NCBI GenBank assembly: GCA_030159075.1 | Contig: BROG01000234.1 | Location: 248,001 to 312,000 of the forward strand | Origin: Atrina japonica | Taxonomy: Eukaryota > Mollusca > Bivalvia > Pterioida > Pinnidae | Direction of reading: 5' to 3' | DNA: 64,000 nucleotides | In this document: positions 1 to 13,174 of the stretch, in pieces | Layout: every line of letters begins with the position of its first letter | Numbering within the stretch: the first letter of the stretch is position 1 | The notes under the pieces: generated by a model | What the model was told of the DNA's origin: nothing | What the model saw: the letters and a program-made list of their open reading frames with translations, nothing else | The model's database searches: none | Made by a program: the position numbers and the translations under genes

Positions 1-372
1 GAAAGGACACAAATCGATTGGCCAAAATCCTAATTGATAGATTATTATATGAAACCATGTGTATCATATTGAATGTCTTTGGCTTGAAATGTTGCAAAAA
101 TTAAATGAAAATGAATTTCATCTGGCACTGATCAAAAGTGTGCTCTTCATGTTCTTTCTCCAGTATAGAATAAAAACATTTTGTTTTAATAAAAGACTTT
201 TGTTTTAATTTTTTTTCAAATCTTTCTTAATTATATTTGATTTTGATATAGTCAAACCCACTTATATTGAACCCTGTTAAACTAAAATCCCACTTTATGT
301 TTCTTTATATCAATAGAAAAACCTGTACAACACTAAGCAATATTTTGCCAGACTTTAAAATCTTAATGAATG
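1..372. other. non-coding AT-rich DNA
   Basis: No open frame of note. Positions 260-275 read CTTATATTGAACCCTG, which recurs at 12474-12489, so a small dispersed repeat probably begins here. Confidence 0.5.
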
Positions 373-383
373 ACTGTTACAGC

Positions 384-645
384 GCGCTCGACTCTTGATC
401 ATGAGGTCGTGAGTTCGAATCCCGCCGGCGACAGGTTTGGTTTCCTGTCTTTCGGATGAGACAGTTAAAACTGGAGGTCCCGTGTCACAGTAGGTGTCGG
501 CACGTTAAAGAACCCTCACTGCTCAATGGCCGTAAGTGCCGAGCATAGGCCAAAATTTGAAGCCCTTCACCGGCATTTGGTGACGTCTCCATATGAGTGA
601 AATATTCTTGAGTGGGACGTTAAACAACAACAAACAAACAAACAA
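384..645 (+). mobile_element. tRNA-headed SINE (family A), with target-site duplication
   Basis: The head carries a pol III B-box-like GAGTTCGAATCCC. The body runs through 'gaggtcccgtgtcac' and 'cgttaaagaaccctcactg' to a 'gagtgggacgttaaac' tail followed by (CAAA)n. An 11-bp direct repeat, ACTGTTACAGC, flanks it at 373-383 and 646-656. The 5' end is slightly shorter than the copies at 25.2 kb and 37.6 kb, which retain CGGTAGCG. It is non-autonomous and encodes no protein. Confidence 0.88.
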
Positions 646-879
646 ACTGTTACAGCTCTTATGGTTATAGGTTTTTTCTTATGAAACCATGTTTTCAGTT
701 TGCATATAAATTTGACATTATTTCTAGCGTTGGATACCAAACAATAGAATACACTAATAAATACTTGTAGATACATGTACATATTACAGTCACCCTTTTT
801 ATAACAGATAATGTGGACTCAATAGGTTTTGTAAGATTTTCTTACATATAGTTGAATTAATCTCTTTAATCAAAAAGTG

Positions 880-1160
880 CTTGCAATGGTCTAGTAGTAT
901 ATTTTTGGACTTGTAAGCTAGAGGTCCTTTAGTTCAATTCTTTGTACTGGGCCATATCATAGATCTTCAAAAATGGTAGTGACTGTTTCTTTGCCAAGCA
1001 AAAAGAATGAAAATCTTGAGTCTTTCATATTAGACTTTAAAACAGTCCTGTGTCATGACAGGCATGGAACATAAAAGATCTCTTTCTGCATTGAGGTCCA
1101 TCCATAGCTCAGATCAAAATTTGTGGCACTTCACATAAACCTGGTAACAGTATCAGATAT
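880..1160 (+). mobile_element. diverged SINE related to family A
   Basis: A tRNA-like head (TGGTCTAGTAGTAT, then TTAGTTCAATTCTTTG in the B-box position) is followed by degenerate body motifs. These include 'agactttaaaacagtcctgtgtcatgacaggc', 'aaagatctctttctgcat' and 'tcaaaatttgtggcacttcac', which line up with the family A body. Old and decayed; no target duplication was recognised. Confidence 0.55.
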
Positions 1161-1679
1161 GTGAACAAAACTTGGTAAGAAGTAAAACAACAATAAAACA
1201 AAAACAAAAATCTTTAATTACAACTTCTAACATATCCCAACAGAGTAATGCTACACAACATTTAGGGGGATCCTATGAGTTGCATGAATTTATAGAGCCA
1301 TTTCTTAAGCAGATATGTAGTAAGATGTCTTGAGGGAGATTCTGTAATAAGGTAACCAATATGTACAGACTAATTTCCTTACGGAAGACTTTAAAACCAA
1401 TGAGACAAATTTTGCAAACAAGACAAAATGTAATAGTGTGTTGGTACGCTGTTTAAGATTCAAATTGCTGGATCGTAATAACAGGAGAGAGGCAGACATT
1501 GCTTCAGTTGACTTGATAGTCACATTTACTTTAGATTTGGTTCATCCTACCTTATCATAGGAAAGATTGATATGTGTAGCTACTGTAACTCTTATGTAGA
1601 ACAGGAGTGAAGAAAAGGCATGGTGCAGGGTTTGATTGAATGAACATGGCTATAAAATGGACAAAGAATGTGCCTTTAT

Positions 1680-1905
1680 GAACTTATAGACAAAGAGGGC
1701 CAGCTATAGAAACCACATTGCTAAAGATAGACAAGGGACCAGGCTATAGAACGGACATTTCTAAAGATAGACAAAGGGGGCTAAGCTATAGAGAGCACAT
1801 TGCTAAAGATACTAGTCAAAGGGGGCCAGGTATAGAAAGCACATTGCTAAAGATAGAGTAGGGGATAGGCTATTGTAAGGACATTGCTTAAATTATAGAG
1901 GTCCA
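1680..1905. repeat. degenerate tandem repeat, about 42-45 bp unit, 5 copies
   Basis: The motif 'ggccagctatagaaaccacattgctaaagatagacaaaggg' recurs about five times with substitutions and indels. The last copies are most degraded. Confidence 0.75.
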
Positions 1906-4200
1906 GCGATAAATAGTAACATTGGGTCTTTTCTAGGTACACATCACCACATCACTGGAAAATCCGTAAGAAGTATAATTCAGTATTTGAAGCATGACTG
2001 CGGAAATAAAATGCCAAAGCAAGACCATAAACTGTGCTAATGAAGTGTCCTATGTACCATTCACCAGTATTAAACTAAAGACAACAGAAATTCAGATTTT
2101 TATTTAACATAACTAAAAGTGAAAGAGTGGTAAAGTGCAAAAAGTAAAGTGTCTCATAGAAGAAAACTTGTCTATAAGTAGAAGAAAGTTGTTCATTTCA
2201 TCAAATTTTCTTTAAGTAGAAAAAAAACCAGTTGTTCATTTCATCAAAAAAGACAAGTCTACAGAAAAGGCAAAGCACTAAAGACGACAAAATGACAATT
2301 GCCAATATTAATTCTATCATCTGAACTTATCTTCAGTGGTTTAGACTGGACAAGAGTAATGTAGAATACAATTTATTGTGCTAAACTTATTGGTCAAAGA
2401 ACGTATAATTCAGAATAAATCTGATGAAGAAAATCTTCTATTAGATCAGGATGCCCCAGTGTTAAAAGCGAGTTTGTGTTAATATAATTTTCTTGTAAAC
2501 TAGACTGTTTATTCCAAAAAACAAAATTTAATTAAGTTATAATTTGATAAAATTGATGTACATACCGAGTTGTGTACACTAATGTATATTTATTTATACT
2601 TGATATTCCATTGAGGCAAAAAGCAGTCTTTGATGGTTTCGAAACTTTTCTTTTGTCAGTAAAATTGAAAATAATTGAACATAAAACTTCCCAAGACTTG
2701 AATAAAATCAAAACCAGACAGCAGTAGGTCTTGAAATTAGATTTTTTGTTAGATAGGGAATTTCAATACCTGTAAATAGTCTGTCAAACATTTACATCAA
2801 TAATATTTACATCTATCAAGTTTTGAAAGAAAGAAAGGAAATAAAGCGACTCAATGCAGTGATTTGTGCAAAATGTTTTGTTGTATTTAATGTATGATAG
2901 ACAATTTATTTTGTTGTGTTGCAAAAGTAATTGTGACATATGCATTTGAAAGTATTTGTTTTACAGACACAACATAATGTTACATTTTGTAACAGTATGT
3001 TCCCATGGTATACAGGTACGTCTATATTTATCAAAAAACAGTTGACTGTGAAATGGACAAGTGAAATGACCACTGTCAATTAATTTTTTCCCGGAGACTG
3101 TTTTATATTCGGGATAATGTAAAGTGGCTATAACTTTCTTACAAAAATAGTTTGAAATAAATAAGATTTTATAAGTGACCAAAGATGACAAGAATTTTGG
3201 AAAGGCTCGTGTAATAAAACTTGACATTTTAAACCTTTTTTTGATTGACACTGAGGACTTCTGACCACCATAAGACCTTTGATACTGCTTTATACGAGTT
3301 ATTTTGTTTCTACTTCGATCTAACTCATTTATGTTCATTTATTTCCTTTTAATTTTTCCCAGGCTTGGATCATTAGCATAGAAAATCTTTATTGCACCTC
3401 TACTCATGAAATGTTATTTTTATTCTTTCATGAATCAAATTACTAATTAGTGGTCAGCAAGAAAGTTAGCTTCTTCATAAAACATTCATATGTTTAGTGG
3501 TCAGTTTGAACTAATTTTCTTGTCTTACAAACTGCCTTTTGCTCTTCAAGGGGAGAATGGTATGTCTATTATACTAATGAAGAATACACTTTATTGGTTA
3601 CACCTAATGTATGTATACAGGTCAACATTTTAATAGTTATCCCCTCGGTCCCTAGGGGATATTACATCTTGTTTTATGACTTAATTTAGCAGTGTTATTA
3701 CACAAGCATGACATATTTGATAGAGACATTGAGGTTTGAATCTTGTAATGGACAGCTGAGTATTAGAATTGATAAGATATCTGGTGTAAGCATTCCCTGT
3801 TGGTTGTCAAGTTGTAAACAGGACAAAAATATGAAACAACAGAACGCTATTTCATTCATAAATAATTTAATTTAACCTGATCATCCTCGATAATGTCAAA
3901 AGAAATGATACAAACTGACCACATAAGACAGGTGGCCATTATATACAGATATATCCAGACTATTGCCATATTACTGAAAATGGAACTACTGAAATGGTGT
4001 GCGTTAATAGGAATAACCTGATATTGCAATTGACCATCACATAGAGGTCCTCACAAAACCATGTGACCACTAATAAAGCTTGTGTGTGTATGTGTGAACA
4101 TGTCTTTTCTTTTTTTTTTTTTTTTTTTTTTTTTAATCTTCCTAGTTTTTGGTTTGATGTACATATTATGATTTTGTCTCGTTTTAGAGCAAATCTGCTA
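1906..4200. other. non-coding; minor repeats only
   Basis: No supportable gene. It holds a local duplication of TTGTTCATTTCATCAAA at about 2190 and 2232. A hairpin (ATCCCCT ... AGGGGAT) sits at 3639-3660, followed by CTTGTT, like the 3' ends of several repeats in the window. A T-rich tract occupies 4105-4134. The minus-strand open frame at 2961-3338 shows no domain or splice evidence. Confidence 0.55.
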
Positions 4201-4214
4201 CAAATACTGAGAAA

Positions 4215-4465
4215 AACCTGATATTGTGAGAAAGTTTGTCTGTTTATTTGCTGAAAATTGCAGGTACATTCCTATCTCACCGGGTACATTGTAACTGGGA
4301 GTCCTCTCCTCCATCATAAAAAACTGGTAGTCACCATATACATTTAACCCTTTAACCCCTTAAAATCAAGAAAATATGCTCTTTTCTATTGTTAAGAGCA
4401 GTCTATTATGGTCTGTAGGGTTGAAAGGGTTAACTAAATAATTGTCGAGTGTGACCTAAAACAGC
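4215..4465 (+). mobile_element. SINE family B tail, split by a nested MITE
   Basis: It contains 'gggtacattgtaactgggagtcctctcctccat', 'aaaaaactggtagtcaccatata' and, after the insert, 'attgtcgagtgtgacctaaaacag'. These are the family B tail motifs seen at 7227-7418. The tail is interrupted at 4344-4433 by a small inverted-repeat element. Confidence 0.7.
4344..4433. mobile_element. 90-bp MITE with TTAACCCTTT termini, nested in a SINE
   Basis: The left end is TTAACCCTTTAACCCC and the right end is GTTGAAAGGGTTAA, which are near-perfect inverted repeats ending in TTAA. The surrounding SINE tail is rejoined when the element is removed. A homologous copy in the other orientation lies at 35136-35226. 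Confidence 0.75.
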
Positions 4466-7214
4466 ATTCAATAAACAAAAACAAATGCAGTAAAAGTTGT
4501 AATCATAATTAGAGACATGTGTTTGTATGAGGCAAAATGTCATGTGTCAAAATTCTCTCATGCAGGTGAGCTGGTGTTGACACATAATTACTTGATGTGA
4601 AGTCAGGTGTTCAGTCACTCAATTTTAAAAATTGTATAGAATAAAAATCAATAATATTTAAAACAAAAATTCAACACCAGGTTGAAGAATTGACCTTGAG
4701 GCTTCGGTAGGATTATTTCGATAGGTCATAAGTTTTGACATTATAAATGATTAATGAAGAGTTTGATGTGTTATGTAGTAATTTACATATTTTCACATCA
4801 ATTGATAAATAGATCATAAAAATTATTGATCAAAGATCTATAATATGGCAGTTTTTCATGTGCTGTCTTTGTAAAATTTGAAGTACCACACGATTTGATC
4901 TTGTGAGATGATGTAATAATAGCTGCATTAATAGTCATATTATTCCCAGTATTACATATCACTTCATAAGTGAACAGTCATGGAATAAACAATTCTCTGT
5001 GCTCAGGGGCTTATCATTTGAAAACATATTTAAATATATATGTAAGATTTTACCTCCAGAATTAATGATTTGATAGTTTATAGCCTTTTCTTTTGAACAT
5101 TTGTCATTGATGGCTTAAAAAAATCAAACACAAAAGAATTCAACCTTGGCCTAATTTTTTAAACTGTAAGCTCTAGAACTTTGATGTGGTGTATGTGACA
5201 AGATCTTGATTTTCCATTGATACCAAAACTTGCAATTTTGGGACCTTGACATTGACCTTTGACCTACTTTAAAAAAAAAAAACTCTTTAGAAATAATTTT
5301 TGTAATTGTGTTGGTATCACATATGTATTCCTTGTGACAAGACTTTTCATCAAAACCCTATGTTTTATTTTCTTGTCTTTTGACCATGACCTTTGACCTT
5401 TCATGAAACCCTACATATGGTATTGTCACTGGTTTGGGGCATTAGTTCCTGTAAAATAAAATGAATCTAAAATTTGATTATGCGTATCTTGTTTAAAAAT
5501 ATTGATGATTGAAACTTCAAAAGCAATTTTATTCCCTTGATTATAAACAAAAGTGCAATTTTTGTGGATATATAATTAAGGTTTAAGGGTGCACTCGGTA
5601 CACTTAGTATATTGTAACTGGATGCTGTGATGTCATCACAGATCTCTTAAATACATGCACTTAAAACTTATATACAAACATGATTACTGATTCATCAGCT
5701 TGCACTTAGTGTTCTGACAAAGTCCTTCAATTAAAATGAATTTGTTGAACTAAATGATTAGATTATCATAAAATATTGTAATCAAATCTATAGCATATGT
5801 TTAGTTCATTGATTACACTTATACAGCTCAGCTGAAAGGTGAAAATGCTTACATTCATCTATACACCATCAAGCAAAAGGGAGATAACCTCTACTTAGCC
5901 AACAATCTTCTACATGTATTATGGAAATATGGATCATGTAGAATGCAAGAAAATAGCAGTATTTATCTATATTTTTTGTGTTTTGTCCTAGGCACTGCCT
6001 TCTAAGGTGAATTTTATGACATTTCGTACTTCATGTGTATGCTGAAATTTGATTATAAGAATATACAAAATATATGAGGTGTTTTAAAAGTGATACAATA
6101 CTGTCAGAATACAACTACTGTTTTGCAGATTGAATAGGATTAAATATTTTTATAGAATACCCCCAAAATCACTGATTTATTGTGTAATATCACACCCCCT
6201 TTGCCGACATTTTCCCTTTTCATATTCATCTTAAAAAGTTCTGCTCTTTAGATTATATTAATGTTCATGCAAATACATGATCTTGCACCATGTCGATGTT
6301 TGCCGATTAACATATTATTGCTAATGTACCTTTTGTAAGTATAAGAAGAAGTTAATGAAATTCTCTCCAAATTTATAGTCTATTTTTTGTTTTTACGAAA
6401 ACTCATTCATATTTCCTCTGAAACATCAGCAGTTTAAGACTCTGCCTCCCTTGTGCCCAATAGAACATGTCAATCTAACAATATACCACTCTAGTTTCAG
6501 TTTTTACGATGATTAAAATTTAGCTAGGTGTTGTATATGACTTTATTGTAGTAAATTCTTTCAAAACCTTCTTAATAATTAATAACAGAATTTGGGTAAG
6601 GATGTACTTCTGTGTGCTCTTCTCATAGTATGAATTAATTATATGGAGAGAAAAAAATCATGAAATGAAACAAGCCTAATTAATGCTAGCTCACCTGGCT
6701 GTTTATTAGTGCTTTTTATTTCTTAAACAATTTCATAAGCTAACCTTTAATAAGATATGGTTAAATAATATAAGATGCAGAATAAGGATTCACATATGCA
6801 TGTAAAAATGAAATGTTTAATGACATAAAATTTAAGCTATCTATAGTAGGAAAGACGTCAAATTTTGTAGCTTATTTTAATAGATATTATATCAAACGGC
6901 AAAATAAATTCAGCAACTGAAAATTGCTAATACAACATCATGGAAATATTGAAAATTGAATCAGTCATAACTGTAAAATAATATGTTAACATGTAAGAAG
7001 CACAGATACCTAACCATTAACTGTCAAGTGGCCCAAGAGACCTTATACAAATCTGGTAAACATTGGACAACACAGACATCCAGAAAATCCAGAGGGGGAT
7101 CAGGTGTCATGGAGGAGTAAGCATCCTCTTATATTATCATAATGATCTGTTTCAAGTGTGAAGATGTTCAAGTAATCCAGTATTGTATCCGCTTGTTTTT
7201 ATCAATTGATTTAG
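4466..7214. other. non-coding; nothing recognised
   Basis: AT-rich sequence without a long open frame, tandem repeat or element that I could identify. Confidence 0.5.
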
Positions 7215-7226
7215 TTCTTTGGATTG

Positions 7227-7418
7227 ATGAGGCCTTCATGGCCATCTCCCTTTGAACCATGAAGTCTCTCACTTCTGGTCAGCCCTGATTTTGTGAGAAC
7301 ATTTACAAGTTTACTTGCAGAAGGCCAGTGGATTCGCTCCTCAACCGTTAAAAACTGGCCACCACCATATAAATGGAAAATTGTTGAGTGTGGCATAAAA
7401 CACAGTTCAAATTCAAAA
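7227..7418 (+). mobile_element. SINE family B copy with 12-bp target-site duplication
   Basis: TTCTTTGGATTG flanks it at 7215-7226 and 7419-7430. The head is 'aggccttcatggccatc...', followed by 'gaagtctctcacttctggtcagc', 'gtttacttgcagaaggcc', 'ttaaaaactggccaccaccatataa' and the tail 'ttgagtgtggcataaaacac'. A minus-strand open frame across it is incidental. Confidence 0.85.
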
Positions 7419-7430
7419 TTCTTTGGATTG

Positions 7431-9174
7431 GTCATGAAAGTGTGTAAGATTATTTTGCAGTTGTCAATCTAGAGGTGTGGTTTTACAAGCCCTTGTTTTG
7501 TTTGTTTATTGTTGTTTCACTTATATTGGGATTTTTGTAATTTACGTCTCAGATAGTACACTGATTAAAGTAAATAAATTTTGAGGTTATGACAGACACA
7601 AGTTATGTATTTTCCGTAATGTGTGAACCACATGATTTTTTAAATGTATTTTTGGCAACTGATCACATGACACCACTGTAATGGCGGAAATCAGCATCGG
7701 ACTGGAACAGTGCTCCAACACCACAAAAAATCAATTGTAAATGCAAATTTTTGCTGTATTTCAGTTGATACATGATATTAAAACTTCTTCCAGTTTTAAG
7801 ATGCAGCAATAGTTACTTTCAGGTATATTAACATGGTTAAAACTGGGACGAGATAATCACAAGTTTTCAACTCAAATTTTCAACAATTTTTTGTTCGATT
7901 TTGGTTTGAAGTGACATCTGCAGAGTTTTAAGTTATGTCATTTGAAGTAAAATACATAATTTTCCATAATTTACATGTATATAATAATTTTTTTTTTTCA
8001 ATTTCTTCACAGCTAATAGACTCAGGTAAAATATTATGTCTGGGTCAAGGATATTATCATGGTTAGTTGACACATTGTCATTTTTAAATATACATGTAAA
8101 ATAAAAAATGTAATATATTGTTCACCAAAATAAACTCTTAAAATGCAATTAAATATATTGTTCACCAAAATAAACTCTGAAAATGCAATAACAAGCAAAT
8201 ACATAAGTTTTATTAAATAAATATTTGATGGACCCTACATTGAATTGCCTGTATTTCAGAGTGCCTGGTGTTTAATGAAATATTGTGCTAAAATTTGATA
8301 AATCTTGTAAATGACAAAAAAAAACAAATAGAATTGTGTTTTCCTTTTATCAAGTATCTTCATATTAGTCATATAACTCAGAATTTTGTTATTAATTTAT
8401 CTTTTTGTTTTCATTATTTGGACAGCAAAACTTTTGTCCTTGAAACAAGTATATAACAGGCAAAAATAGACGCCTGTAAGGTCTCGTTATTGTTGAAATA
8501 TGACGTCAGTTTCCAGCAATAAGTTTGGTATTGCATGTGTACAAATAAAAAAGTTTGATGGCTTTATGTAGTGTAACTAAAACAAAATGCAAACCTTATG
8601 ATGAAGACAGATAATGTGTGTAGATGATAAACAGTTCAATCACTGACTGAATGGTAGGTATATGAATCATTGTAAAAAAAAAAACGAATTATTTTACAAA
8701 ATGTAGTCTTCAGGAAAGAAATGATATTGTACAATAATGTGCTTCTTGTGTAAAAAGATGTTTATTCTAGGAACAGAAGAATTATTCCGATTTTATATCT
8801 AAAAAAGGTCATAGAATTAGCTAAAATAATGCAGCGTCCGCTATCCACTTTTGTTTCTGGAGCAGCAATGGGAGATCAGTGGTATAGAATGACTGGTATT
8901 ATTCAGGGTTATACAGAAATAATTAAGCAAATGCTATTAATACTTGTTTAATTATGTTAGTGAAGTGTTGTATACAAATACATTATTTTATACCCATCAA
9001 CAACACCTCTGGTCTGAGAGTGTGATATACAACATGTCTTGTTTCAGTGTCAATTATCAGATGTTAGGAAATATATTTTTCATTTGCCTGTCTATTCGGT
9101 TCACATTAGCCGAAACTTAGGAACTGGGTTATTGCATCATATTTAATAAAAGATGTAATTAAATCAAACTATAT
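7431..9174. other. non-coding; one 40-bp duplication
   Basis: A direct duplication of 40 bp containing ATATATTGTTCACCAAAATA lies at about 8112-8190. Otherwise no gene or element was recognised. Confidence 0.5.
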
Positions 9175-9392
9175 CAGAGTTTTTGAAATTCACTGGTCTT
9201 ACCAGAAAAACCGTTAAATTTTACAAAAGTGCGGTGAAATCTATCTGATAACTGGTCCAAATGACCAGTTATTTTCCATTTCATTTTAATTGTGTATACA
9301 ATGTATATACAGACCAGGAAAAAACTTTCTTTGACCAGTGAAATTCCTTTATTTACTGGTCTGGTTGACCAATATTTTTTTTTATTTCAGAA
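9175..9392 (+). repeat. dispersed repeat X, + copy
   Basis: It begins CAGAGTTTTTGAAATTCA and includes 'ctggtccaaatgaccagttattttcca', 'gaccagtgaaattcctttattta' and 'ttgaccaatattttttttta'. A reverse-complement copy lies at 14228-14419. It is short and non-coding, and probably a MITE-like unit, because its 'ctggt/accag' motifs are themselves inverted. Confidence 0.75.
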
Positions 9393-10235
9393 TGTCCGCT
9401 ACATGTGACCAAATAACAAATTCTACCAATATTTATAACTTAAGTTAATTTTAAAGTTTTTGATGAGGTTTCCATAAGTATTGACTTATGTGTAGTACTT
9501 GATTACAAATCTTATAACTTTTCACACATAAAAAAGGGGGACATTTCATATCAGAAAAGTGAAACTGTTATTTTAGGATGTTAAATTTAATCACTGCCTT
9601 TTCATTATTTTGTTGTTTTCTTTTTATTATTTATTATCATTTATCAATCTGTCGTTAAAAGATCCTCTCAATTTCACATTTCTGTTTCTTTGACGTAAAG
9701 AATGAAGTCATGAATTATTGTAATTTACAATGGCCATTTGTTATGAAAGCCGTTTAGAATGACCAAGCAGATTTGGTACATCGACTCTAATGAACAAACA
9801 GATTTATAGCTTTGTACAATATATTTTTCAACTCTACAGTGGTAAAAAATCTAAATTATAAATGACTTTACTCTTTGATATATATATTTGCTAATATGGA
9901 AAGCAATTAATACTGATATTGTTAATGAATTCTTTGAAATTTAATTATCTATCCGTATGTATTTTCATTCATTTGTTACAAATATTGGATTTCAATTTTC
10001 ATTTTGATGTCATCTTTTATGACTGGTGAAGTTATTCTGAATTATTAAAATTCAATTAAATTTGAACATGATTTTTTAAAATTTAGTTATTAGATATACC
10101 TATGAGATTACCTGGAATTTATCATCTGTATTTTTTAAATATTGATAATGTTATAAAAATAGCTCATCATAATCAGGTATGTACAAGAATGTTCTATTTC
10201 TATATATTTGGAACAGAGCTGTGGGGTATTATGAA
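9393..10235. other. non-coding; nothing recognised
   Basis: AT-rich, no open frame of note. Confidence 0.5.
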
Positions 10236-11420
10236 ACATATACACACACTGACACACACATACACTGATACATGATACACACACATGTATACACACACTG
10301 ACATACATAATCACTGATACATGCACACAAACTGACACATGTATACACTGACACATATACACACAAACTGACACACATGTATACACAGTGACACATATAC
10401 ACAAATTGACACATGTATACAGTGACACATAGACACACACTGACACACATATACACTGATACATGATACACACACATGTACATAAACTGACACATGTATA
10501 CACTGATATGCATATACACAAACTAACATACATGTATACATTGACATGCATACACACAAACAAACACATGTATACACAGTAACACATATACACACAAACT
10601 GACACATGTATACACAGTGAATCATATACACACACTGACACATGTATACAGTTACACATATACACACAAACTGACATGTATACACAGTGAATCATATACA
10701 CACACTGACACACATATACACTGATACACACATGCACACAAACTGACACACATGTATACACTGACATGCAAATGCACAAACTGACACACATGTATACACT
10801 GACATGCATACACACAAACTGACACACATGTATACACTGACATGCATACACACACTGACACACATGTATACACTGAAACACAAACTGACACATGCACACA
10901 CAAACTGTCACACATATATACACAATGACACATATACACACAAACCAACAAACATGTATACACTGACACGCATACACAAACTGACACATGTATACACTGA
11001 CATGCATACATAAGCTGACACATGTATACTCTGACACACATGTATACACTGACACACAAACTGACACATATGTATACACTGACACACATACACACAAACT
11101 GACACACATTAATACATTGACATACATACACACAAACTGACACACATGTATATTTAGACAGGCATACACACAAACTGAAACACATATATACATAATGACA
11201 CATATACACACAAACCAACAAACATGTATACACTGACACGCATACACAAACTGACACATGTATACACTGACATGCATACACAAACTGACACACTTGTAAA
11301 CACTGACACACAAACTGACACACATGTATGCACTGACACACAAACTAACACACATGTATACATTGACATACATACACACAAACTGACACACATGTATACA
11401 CTGGTACACATACACTGACA
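10236..11420. repeat. CA-rich minisatellite, about 1.2 kb
   Basis: Irregular tandem repeats built from 'cacaaactgacacacatgtatacactgacatgcata'. A higher-order repeat of 270 bp is visible: the rare string CAAACCAACAAACATGTA occurs at 10941 and again at 11211 with matching flanks. Long Cys/Val/Tyr-rich minus-strand frames (up to 428 codons) are translations of the repeat, not proteins. Confidence 0.93.
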
Positions 11421-12460
11421 ATCAATGAAACTGATTTTGATATGCATGGTAAATGAAGAAAAACTTAAGATTCTAAAATATTATCACATTAACATTAACA
11501 ATGAGGTAACTAATTAGTCTTAAGTTTCACATGTTTTGAAAAAGAATGAAAACCTCTTAATGAAGTTAGGGAAAAGAAAAACAATTAAGAAATATTGTTT
11601 TACAAAATGTATCACCAATTTTTCTTAAGGAAATTATCTGTACTTGAAGATTAACTGTAAGAATATGACAAATTATCATTTATTTTTAATGTTTAATTAA
11701 TCACATCAATTTATGTTATCTTACAATAACATTTCCAACAGAAATCAGCGGTTTGTCCACTCCTCACTAGGCCAGATTATTATTCATTGGTCCTTGTTAT
11801 TTTTTTTTCTCACGTTCTATGTAATGTGGTCATATGATAATCACCAAATTCCTTCCTAGCACCTCCTAGAAGCCATTTCATTGTTTATGAAATAATTCAT
11901 TTTGTAATAAAATGATCATGAATCATCAGTTGTTTTATGGCACAAGTATGACCAGGTCAGTGGTCAGTTTGAATTTTTGCCATGTTTTTATCTACAATGA
12001 TGGATGACCACATGAAAATTAGACATACTATGAAATTGTTGTAAATTATGGCCTTGTCCTGATTTAGAGGAAGGGGCCATGCAAAGGTGCTGAATGTAAT
12101 TGCTTAAAGAAAATATTTATTTGCCTGTTATTACGTTTATTTACGATTTGTTTATAAAACAGTTAAAAGGGTATTAATATCTCCCACATATTTTAATTAT
12201 GACTATGTTTAAGATGTAAATGACAGGTTTAAAGGGAAAACTAATTAATGCTTCATTATTTTCATTTTTGCATGGGCCACCCAAGAGGAAGTGATTAGTT
12301 TTTTTATTTGGCTTGTGTTTTTATAGATACATGTATATGTTTATGCATAGATTCTGTTTCTTAATACATCTATTGTTAGAGCTATCTCGCAATTAAAAGA
12401 CTATGATCTCAGAGGTGATAGCAATGAAAATCATATATGATTGATTTAGTAAATGTACAT
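11421..12460. other. non-coding; nothing recognised
   Basis: AT-rich sequence after the CA array, without identifiable genes or repeats. Confidence 0.5.
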
Positions 12461-12473
12461 AAAGTCGAACTCG

Positions 12474-12650
12474 CTTATATTGAACCCTGCTACAATGAAA
12501 TCCTGCTTTATTGGTCATGATTATGATTCCCTGGCCATATTACTTTATAACCATCATAACCCAGTTATTTTAAAAAGCCAAATGTTTGGAAGAAAAATTT
12601 ATTCCCCTTCAATTTCAATATATCCAGATTTGACTGTTTATATTTGTATC
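12474..12650 (+). mobile_element. MITE-like repeat starting CTTATATTGAACCCTG
   Basis: It shares its start with 260-275. It continues 'ctacaatgaaatcctgctttattgg' and ends near 'tatatccagatttgactgttta', suggesting an 'acagtc' terminal motif. The open frame 12453-12773 over it is not supported as a gene. Confidence 0.45.
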
Positions 12651-12767
12651 AAGTGTTTGTTTTGTTCCTATTCTTCCAACCCCTATTCCACCCATATGCA
12701 CCCTCTCAAAGATAAAAAAAAAATACAGAGGAGTATTTTTTTCTGTTTGTCTATCTATTTACAATAC

Positions 12768-12960
12768 AGTTGAATCTCGTCATGTCAAAATTGGATGAGT
12801 CGAAATTTTGGTTATGTTAAAGTGGAACGGCTGGTTGCAATTACTTTACTATATATCTATAATACTTTTATTTCAGATCTCGAAATTTCGCTATCTCAAA
12901 GTATTTTTCTAGTCCGAAGTATCAAAATATTAGAGTTTGCACTTGTTATATTGAAGTTAC
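12768..12960 (+). mobile_element. MITE-like repeat starting ACAGTTGAATCTCGTC
   Basis: The pattern is 'acagttgaatctcgtcatgtc ... gatctcgaaatttcgctatctcaaagt'. A related degenerate end lies at 43600-43690 ('tcatcgaggttctactgta'). No protein is expected. Confidence 0.5.
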
Positions 12961-13174
12961 AATCTGCGATTGAAGGTTTACATTTTGTACGCAAAAATCA
13001 TTCTTAAAATTACTTGTTTGCCTGCAAAACACGGGACAATCGACTTCCGTTAACAAGACAAGATGGAAGTGTTATTAATAATTGCTTAAATCCAATTTAT
13101 TCAGATATATCTGCCCGAGTAGAGGGATATTGAAATTTATATGATTGATTTAGCAGGTGCAAAAAGTGTATGAT

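Noticed and set aside
384..460. Functional tRNA gene
   Set aside because: It has a B-box-like motif, but it is the head of a SINE with a body, tail and target duplication, and no cloverleaf is complete.
10135..11421. 428-codon Cys/Val/Tyr-rich minus-strand frame as a secreted cysteine-rich protein
   Set aside because: It is a direct translation of the CA minisatellite, and other frames of the same array are also open.
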